A stretch of 64,000 nucleotides of DNA, from assembly GCA_031296305.1 (NCBI GenBank), contig JARLFZ010000005.1, forward strand, positions 22,236 through 86,235. Direction: 5' to 3'. Positions 57,623-64,000 of the stretch are shown here, piece by piece. A program made the position numbers and the translations under genes. The number at the start of each line of letters is the position of its first letter. The first letter of the stretch is position 1. The DNA is from Occallatibacter sp. (GTDB lineage: Bacteria > Acidobacteriota > Terriglobia > Terriglobales > Acidobacteriaceae). Below the pieces are notes generated by a model, which worked only from the letters and a program-made list of their open reading frames with translations, made no database searches and was not told the origin of the DNA.

Positions 57623-60577
57623 TTAACGTTCGGCGCGATGCAAAACCATCGCAACGGGTCCCGGCGGACGGTACAACGGGCTGCGCGACGGATCCGATCC
57701 ATCGGGGGGTGGGCCGACAGCCGGGCGCGAGGCGTCAGGTTGTGCCATGGGCTGCGGCGGACGCGAGCCGAAGTTCGGAGCGCGCTCGAGTTCGATGATG
57801 TCGCCGTTGATGCGGCCTGAAAACGTGCTGTTTCCGGCCTTGAAGCTGACAACGGTTCCATCCACCAGGCCGTCCGTAATCGGGGTTGGCGTATCATATC
57901 CGCCCGCCCAGCCTGTGCCGACGGCCTCCAGCACTCCTGTCAGCTTGCTCCCGTCCTGGCGCAACACGAAGATCTGCGTTCCGCCGTCCTGCGCAGGTCT
58001 CCACAGGCCGGTGATGCCCGAGCCCCTCGGCGCTACGCGCTCCCATTCGGCCACCTGCGGACGCAGCGCGACCGCGCCAGCCCAAATGGTCGTCTGCGCC
58101 GGAGTGAGACCCGGCGACGTGGCTTCGACCGCGATGCTATCTGCCAATTTCGTGGACTGGACAATCGCCATGCACATGCCACTGAACGCCTTGCGCGACG
58201 TGGCCTTGTCGGATTCCTGATCGGTGGGATCGCCGTTGCCGACGCCGATCAGTTTTCCCGCTCCCATGACTTTGAATGTGACCAGATTGTCGGTAATAGG
58301 CACGACGCGGCCCCGCGCATCGCGCACCTCAACGGTGAACATGGCCACATCTTCGCCATCGGCGGCGATTTCCGCACGGTCCGCGTACATGACGAGCGCG
58401 GCCGGAGCGCCTGTGGTTTCACGCCGGGCCGTCATCACAATTTCGCCATCCTTAAAGCCGCGCGCCTCGATGACCCCATGCACGTAGGGCACATTCCATG
58501 CCAGGTGCGAATCCTTCAGCATCTCTTTCGCTCCCAGGCTCTTGTCGTTCAAGAAGAGCTCGACCCTCTCGAGGTTCGAGTGTACCCAGACCGCGATCTC
58601 CTTGCCCTCCATGCCCTCCCAGTTCCAGTGCGGGAAGAGATGCAGCACTGGATGTTGGGTCCACCACGCCTGGTAGTAGTAGAAAGTGTCTTTGCGAAAT
58701 CCGCAGGTGTCGATGATGCCGTACTGCGAACTGATATTGGGCCAGCCGTTGGGCGAGGGCTCGCCGCGATAGTCGAAGCCCGTCCACACAAAGCCGCCGG
58801 CCAGCCAGGGGCGCGCGTTGCAGAAACTCCACCAGCCTTCGGCCGAAGCGCGGCCGGTTGTGGTGTAGGGATCGTAGGAACCAACGTAGCCCTTGTCGTA
58901 GTCGGTTACATAGATGCCGCGCGTACATACGGCGCTCACCGTTTCCGTGCCGATGACCGGCTTGCCGGGATGCGCCTCGTGATAGGCCTCGGCGCCTGGG
59001 TCGGCGTAGTTGTAGCCGATCACGTCGCACACCGCGAGACCGCCGGTTCCGATGGCGCCCGTCGGTGCGATGGAGACAGGGCGCGATCCATCGTGCCATG
59101 TGGCGACTTCTTTCATGGCCATGAGAATCTGCACGCCGCGTTCGGTGTTGGCCGTGCCCTCCTCGTTGCCCATCGACCACATGAAGACGCTGGGACGGTT
59201 GCGGTCGCGGCGGATCAGATTTTCGAATTGACTCAGGCCCTCGGGATTCGACGACATCATGCGCGTCTCGTCAAACACCAGCATTCCCAGGTCGTCGCAG
59301 GCATCGAGCAGCGCCGGGGTAGGCGGATTGTGCGAGGTGCGCAGGGCGTTCGAGCCCATCTCCTGAAGCTTGCGGATGCGGTAGTACTGCACTGCATCGG
59401 GCAGCGCCGCGCCCAGGCCCGCATGGTCCTGGTGATTGCAGGTGCCTTTCACCTTGACCGGCTTGCCGTTGAGAAAAAGCCCTTTTTGCGCATCGAACCG
59501 GATGGAGCGAATGCCAAAAATCGTTTCGTACCGATCGACCACATCGCCGCCCACGCGCACTTCCGTCACCAGCAGGTACAGGTTCCGGTCCTCGAGCGAC
59601 CAGAGCTTTGGTAGGGTGACGGTCATCTTCTGTTCGTAGGTCTGCTCCGAGCCGGCGGGAATCGCAACCGTGGCCGTAACCATTTTGCCCACGGCCTTGC
59701 TCCTGGGATCGAGGACACTGGATACTACGCGTGCGTTGGCGCTGGACTGCCCGTCGTTTTTTACTTCCGTGCGGATCGTGAGTGTCGCCGCGCCCGGCTC
59801 GATCTCCGAGCGGACGAACGTTCCCCATTGCTTCACATGGACGGGATTTGTTTTCACCAGCCAAACATGGCGGTAGATTCCCGCGCCCTCGTAGAACCAT
59901 CCGTCGCTCTCCGTCGCATCCACGCGTACCAGCAGGACATTTCTTCCGCCGGGATTGGCGAAGTCGGTGACATCGAAACGGAAGGGATCGTAGCCGCCGC
60001 TGTGCTGGCCAATGTAGAAACCGTTGAAGACCACCGTGGTTTCGCGGTAGGCGCCTTCAAATTCGAGAGAAATCCGCTTGCCCTTGTCCGAGTCGGGCAT
60101 CTCGAAGACACGCCGGTACCAGCCGACGCTGGTGGTAGGGTAGTCGCGGCCCAGCGGATAGAAACCTTTGCTCAGAAGCGCGGGATCGTTCGTGAAAGGC
60201 AGTTCGATGGCCCAATCGTGCGGGAGATCGACCGGCTTCCAGTCGCTGTCGTCGAAGGCGAGGGAACTGGCGGCGAGAAAGCCGCCGGTCTTTTGAAAGT
60301 TGCCGCCTCTGCCGCTGCCGAATCCGAAGTCCTTGATCGGGACGCACGCGTCGCCGAAGTGAAAGCGCCAGCCGAAATCGAGCAGCAGGCGCTCGCGCGC
60401 CGCGTTGTGCTGCGCCGGTTTTTGCGCAGCGCCCGATTTGTTTGCAGGAAGAGGGCCGGAGGTCTCTCCGGAAACTTGCATCGCGGCTGCAACGGGGCTC
60501 ATACCACTGGCCGCGGCGGCAATGGCCGGCGCCAGCAGACTTCCTTTAAGCATTTCTCGGCGTGAAAGAGCTTTCAT
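57623..60577 (-). CDS. Glycoside hydrolase family 2 (beta-galactosidase-like), with signal sequence
   Basis: DLPHDWAIELPF, SVGWYRRVFEMP, KGTCNHQDHAGLGAALPDAVQYYRIRKLQEMGSNALRTSHNPPTPALLDACDDLGMLV, WSMGNEEG. Confidence 0.9.
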   Translation of the reverse strand: MKALSRREMLKGSLLAPAIAAAASGMSPVAAAMQVSGETSGPLPANKSGAAQKPAQHNAARERLLLDFGWRFHFGDACVPIKDFGFGSGRGGNFQKTGGFLAASSLAFDDSDWKPVDLPHDWAIELPFTNDPALLSKGFYPLGRDYPTTSVGWYRRVFEMPDSDKGKRISLEFEGAYRETTVVFNGFYIGQHSGGYDPFRFDVTDFANPGGRNVLLVRVDATESDGWFYEGAGIYRHVWLVKTNPVHVKQWGTFVRSEIEPGAATLTIRTEVKNDGQSSANARVVSSVLDPRSKAVGKMVTATVAIPAGSEQTYEQKMTVTLPKLWSLEDRNLYLLVTEVRVGGDVVDRYETIFGIRSIRFDAQKGLFLNGKPVKVKGTCNHQDHAGLGAALPDAVQYYRIRKLQEMGSNALRTSHNPPTPALLDACDDLGMLVFDETRMMSSNPEGLSQFENLIRRDRNRPSVFMWSMGNEEGTANTERGVQILMAMKEVATWHDGSRPVSIAPTGAIGTGGLAVCDVIGYNYADPGAEAYHEAHPGKPVIGTETVSAVCTRGIYVTDYDKGYVGSYDPYTTTGRASAEGWWSFCNARPWLAGGFVWTGFDYRGEPSPNGWPNISSQYGIIDTCGFRKDTFYYYQAWWTQHPVLHLFPHWNWEGMEGKEIAVWVHSNLERVELFLNDKSLGAKEMLKDSHLAWNVPYVHGVIEARGFKDGEIVMTARRETTGAPAALVMYADRAEIAADGEDVAMFTVEVRDARGRVVPITDNLVTFKVMGAGKLIGVGNGDPTDQESDKATSRKAFSGMCMAIVQSTKLADSIAVEATSPGLTPAQTTIWAGAVALRPQVAEWERVAPRGSGITGLWRPAQDGGTQIFVLRQDGSKLTGVLEAVGTGWAGGYDTPTPITDGLVDGTVVSFKAGNSTFSGRINGDIIELERAPNFGSRPPQPMAQPDASRPAVGPPPDGSDPSRSPLYRPPGPVAMVLHRAER

Positions 60578-60627
60578 GGGCGTGGATTCTCCAAGGGGAT
60601 TCTAGCAGCGGGAAACCGTGCGGTTCT

Positions 60628-62814
60628 TCATCTTTGGCATTCGGCATCCGGAAAACAGGGGTCGCCCAGGTCACGAGTGCGCTGCTTCGTAACATAAGCC
60701 TTCCATGCCTCGCGTGTGGTCGAGGGATAGCGAAGCGTTCCAAAATCGGCGAAGGCGTCGCGGTAGACGATCCAGAGCTTTTCGGTTGCGCGAATGCTGG
60801 CCTTAGTCGGCACGTTGCCCGTCATGTGCTCGCCGGCAGTCGTGCGCTCCTTCTCCGGGGCGGAAGCGAGGACCTTCTGGTAAGCGGCATTCAGCGCCTT
60901 ATCGTCCGCGGCAAACTCAGCCGAAGTGCTGCGCGGCAACTCTTTGCGCTCAAACTTTCGCATGTCTTCAAGGAATGCCTGTTCCCGTTCCGTTGAGATT
61001 CCTTGCCAGCCTCCGCTGAAGAGGTAGTGTCCCATAACCGCGACTTCATTATGATCGTGTGCAGAAAGATAGGCATGCAGGGCGGTCAGCAATCGGTCGT
61101 AAGCAGTCTTCTGCACGGGCGTCATCGATCTTGCGATGGCGTTAAGCGCCGCTGTTCGCTTCTCGTTAGCGCCGGTCATTGCGATGAAATCGCACATGTC
61201 CAGCGCACGCGCCAGGGGAGCCACGTAGTTGCACATATCCAAATGCGACGGCACTGGGGAAGCAATCGCTTCCAACAGAGCGGGAGGGACAGCAGCACGC
61301 TTTTCATCCGAGGCGAAGCCGTCATTCGATGCGACCTGCTGGTCATCGATGGCCTCGCACGCAAAGCGCTGTGCAAGAAGGATATTCCGCGGGACGCCCT
61401 GGCCATTGGCATAGAGCATCGTCAACATAACGGAACCATTGATCTCTTCGCCAATCTGTGCGCCGACGCCTTCGAACCCGATGTTCTGGCTGCTCTGGAA
61501 GTGAATCAGATTGCGCTCGGCGATGGCGCATTGACGGGCCGCTCTGAAATCGACTGGCGCATCGATGCCGTAATACGGTTTGAAGGAAGCGCAGACTGGG
61601 AATTGCGGCTCGCTCGGTTCAGCAGTAATGTCGGAAGGAAGCGGCGCCGCGCGCGCATGCTCGCACATGGACAGCCAAGGCAGCGCCTCGGGGTCGGGCG
61701 ATTCATATCGATCAGAAATCCTGGCCAGCTTCTGGCCGCGTTCAGCCGTCATCCTGGCGCGCCAAAGGGCAGCTTTCTCCGCTCCAAAGCGCGCGGTCAC
61801 CAACGTGACCCATGCATCGCGATACGTGATCCATTCGCGCTCGATGCCACGCTCCTGCAATGGACTGAGTATGTCGCCCTGGTCCGGCACGCGCAGCTTA
61901 TCCATGAGGGTGCGATAGTTTCGGTTCAGCTCCGCGTCGGCTTGTGGCACAGCGGCCAGACCTGACGGCTCGACAGGAAGATTCCGCATCGATGCGAGAA
62001 ATGCGTTGTCGAATTCCGCGTGGGCCTCGTCGTACTTGCCATTACTGAACCAGTCCGGCGATCTCTCGCCAACCCGACCGGGCGTTAAATCCTGCCCCTC
62101 CCAAATAACGCTGGAGGCGCCAAACTTTTCTTCGGCGGACTCGAGCGCAGCGAGCGCGCTTTTCTGCGCAGGGTCCCAGTCGGCGGTCAGCGTGGCGATC
62201 TCATTCAGAATTCGCTTGCGGTTTTTCAGGTAAGCAATGTTCCCACAAAGAAACTCGTGAATCTCTTTCGGCGAGCCGGTCCCGCAAATGTCGAAGGGGG
62301 CTTGAGAATTCGACTCACCACGAACGGAGGCCTGCAGGGCGTTGAGATCGGCGGAAGTAAGATTGTTGGGGTAGGAAGTGGCTTCGCAACCCATGCGCAA
62401 GGCCAATGCGGTGTTGCGCGGCGTGCCCTGACCGTTGGCGTAGATCATCGCTAGAACCAGAGTGCCAGTGAAAATCCCGTAGCCGCCTGGGTGCGTAGGG
62501 ACGGCGGCTCGCTCCTGCCAGGCCAAATGCCGAGCTACCTCAAAATCTTGCGATTCGCCTCTCACGCCGTAATAGAAACTGCTCGAAGTCTTCCTGGTCC
62601 CATCGGGGAGCGGCGGGACGTCTGCCTCCGCCGGGAGCGGCGTCTTCAGCGCCTGCTCACAGGTTGTCTTCCAGGCAGGAGACAGATTGTAGCCAAATGG
62701 CGGCGCCGTGGGCGATTGGCCTTGGCAATGCGTAAGCGTCAGAGTCGCGAAGACCGCGCTTAATGTGAGCAGCGAACGCATTCGAGCCGTCGTGCAGAAC
62801 GAAGTGTGGCCCAT
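60628..62814 (-). CDS. Secreted protein with LprI-like (DUF1311) repeats
   Basis: Signal peptide; repeated NRNYRTLMDKL...ITYRDAWVTLVTARFG / NAAYQKVLA...WIVYRDAFADFG segments. Confidence 0.65.
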   Translation of the reverse strand: MGHTSFCTTARMRSLLTLSAVFATLTLTHCQGQSPTAPPFGYNLSPAWKTTCEQALKTPLPAEADVPPLPDGTRKTSSSFYYGVRGESQDFEVARHLAWQERAAVPTHPGGYGIFTGTLVLAMIYANGQGTPRNTALALRMGCEATSYPNNLTSADLNALQASVRGESNSQAPFDICGTGSPKEIHEFLCGNIAYLKNRKRILNEIATLTADWDPAQKSALAALESAEEKFGASSVIWEGQDLTPGRVGERSPDWFSNGKYDEAHAEFDNAFLASMRNLPVEPSGLAAVPQADAELNRNYRTLMDKLRVPDQGDILSPLQERGIEREWITYRDAWVTLVTARFGAEKAALWRARMTAERGQKLARISDRYESPDPEALPWLSMCEHARAAPLPSDITAEPSEPQFPVCASFKPYYGIDAPVDFRAARQCAIAERNLIHFQSSQNIGFEGVGAQIGEEINGSVMLTMLYANGQGVPRNILLAQRFACEAIDDQQVASNDGFASDEKRAAVPPALLEAIASPVPSHLDMCNYVAPLARALDMCDFIAMTGANEKRTAALNAIARSMTPVQKTAYDRLLTALHAYLSAHDHNEVAVMGHYLFSGGWQGISTEREQAFLEDMRKFERKELPRSTSAEFAADDKALNAAYQKVLASAPEKERTTAGEHMTGNVPTKASIRATEKLWIVYRDAFADFGTLRYPSTTREAWKAYVTKQRTRDLGDPCFPDAECQR

Positions 62815-62904
62815 TTTCCCACCAACGCGGAGGGGAGAGTCTTATAGATCGCCACCGGAGCCCGCCGCCCTTGGCACCTGTTTTCGGCGGAAGCTCCGGG
62901 AAGT

Positions 62905-63981
62905 CTATCCCTTGCGGCCTCGCACGGCTTCCTTGGCCTGGACTTCGCCGCCCGCGGGAACCTCGGGCACTTCGGCCTTGGCAGCGCCAATGCCAAGCTG
63001 CTTGCGCAACTGAGCGTCCATCTTGGCGAAGACTTCCTTGTTCTCCTTGAGGAAGGTGCGTGTGTTTTCGCGCCCTTGCCCGATGCGCTCTCCGGCATAG
63101 CTGTACCAGGCGCCGGACTTCTCTACGATATTGTGGGTCACGGCCAGGTCGAGCACGTCGCCCTCTTTACTGATGCCTTCGCCGTAGAGAATGTCGAACT
63201 CGGCCTCGCGGAACGGCGCGGCCACCTTGTTCTTCACGATCTTGACCTTGGTGTGCGAACCGACCACGACGTCGCCTTCTTTGACGGCGGCAATGCGGCG
63301 GATATCGATGCGCACCGAGGAATAAAACTTGAGCGCGCGGCCGCCTGTAGTGGTCTCAGGGTTGCCAAACATCACGCCGATCTTTTCACGGATCTGGTTA
63401 ATGAATATGAGGGCCGTGCGGGATTTCGAAACCGTGCCGGTAAGCTTGCGCAGCGCCTGCGACATGAGGCGCGCCTGCAGGCCCATGTGCGAGTCACCCA
63501 TCTCGCCATCGAGCTCGGCCTTGGGAACCAGCGCAGCGACGGAATCGACGACCAGCACGTCAATCGCTCCCGACCGGACCAGGGCTTCCGTGATTTCGAG
63601 AGCCTGTTCGCCCGAGTCGGGCTGCGACACCAGCAGGTTGTCGACATCGACGCCCAGCTTCTTGGCGTATCCGGGATCGAGTGCGTGCTCCGCGTCGACG
63701 AAAGCCGCCAGACCGCCCGCCTTTTGTGCTTCGGCGATGATCTGCAAAGTAATGGTGGTTTTGCCCGAGGATTCAGGGCCAAAAATCTCTGAAACGCGCC
63801 CTCTCGGAACGCCGCCGACGCCCAGCGCCGCGTCAAAACTGATGGAACCTGTGGAGATCACGGCAATGGGCAACAGCGCCTCGCGTGAGCCGAGCCGGAC
63901 AATCGACCCTTTTCCGAACTGCTTTTCAATCTGTGCCAGGGCTAGTTCTACGGCTTTGGCGCGGTCGTCAACGATGGCCAT
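62905..63981 (-). CDS. recA: Recombinase RecA
   Basis: [66 protein letters not shown]. Confidence 0.98.
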   Translation of the reverse strand: MAIVDDRAKAVELALAQIEKQFGKGSIVRLGSREALLPIAVISTGSISFDAALGVGGVPRGRVSEIFGPESSGKTTITLQIIAEAQKAGGLAAFVDAEHALDPGYAKKLGVDVDNLLVSQPDSGEQALEITEALVRSGAIDVLVVDSVAALVPKAELDGEMGDSHMGLQARLMSQALRKLTGTVSKSRTALIFINQIREKIGVMFGNPETTTGGRALKFYSSVRIDIRRIAAVKEGDVVVGSHTKVKIVKNKVAAPFREAEFDILYGEGISKEGDVLDLAVTHNIVEKSGAWYSYAGERIGQGRENTRTFLKENKEVFAKMDAQLRKQLGIGAAKAEVPEVPAGGEVQAKEAVRGRKG

Positions 63982-64000
63982 TTGGGAGGGCTCCTCAAGA

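Noticed and set aside
57623-60577. GH2 enzyme as part of the sulfosugar system
   Set aside because: Over 30 kb away among housekeeping genes; no contextual link.
1-64000. CRISPR array, prophage or transposase
   Set aside because: No regularly spaced repeats, phage structural genes, integrase or transposase ORFs seen; the palindromic repeats are dispersed singles.

Overview
GC-rich bacterial chromosome window; gene content and style (Tat-tagged sugar isomerases, large CarboxypepD_reg TonB receptors, dsr arrangement) suggest Acidobacteria, but taxonomy is inference. Two accessory blocks stand out. (1) About 7.7-27 kb is an organosulfonate/sulfosugar catabolic region: transaldolase, PfkA-type kinase, FucI/AraA-like isomerase, aldehyde dehydrogenase, SuyA and SuyB (sulfolactate sulfo-lyase), ComC-type and SlcC-type sulfolactate dehydrogenases, then an MFS transporter, a LacD-like aldolase, a DUF1080 fusion protein, a Gfo/Idh/MocA oxidoreductase with a TIM-barrel partner, and a TonB-dependent receptor. 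(2) About 27.2-44.5 kb is a dissimilatory sulfite reductase island on the minus strand: DsrM2K2, DsrAB, a shortened DsrL, DsrC, DsrT-like, DsrMKJOP, SUMT, DsrD-like, DsrN/CobB-like, a LysR regulator and a YeiH/TauZ-like exporter, plus a plus-strand siroheme synthase N-domain (SirC-like). Together they suggest that one organism degrades sulfoquinovose or a related sulfosugar to sulfolactate, releases sulfite with SuyAB, and respires that sulfite to sulfide. The transaldolase has Trp where E. coli TalB has the phosphate-binding Arg228, consistent with a non-phosphorylated (sulfonated) substrate. The rest is mostly ordinary: ABC permeases, LplT-Aas fusion, PAP2, PHP hydrolase, galM, hyi, UPF0182, a HigBA-like module, manC, aminotransferase, serine hydrolase, coaD, GH2, recA. 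I also see a dispersed palindromic intergenic repeat family, a candidate small RNA with promoter and terminator, and a degenerate tRNA-like sequence. No database searches were run; all family calls come from reading the sequence.
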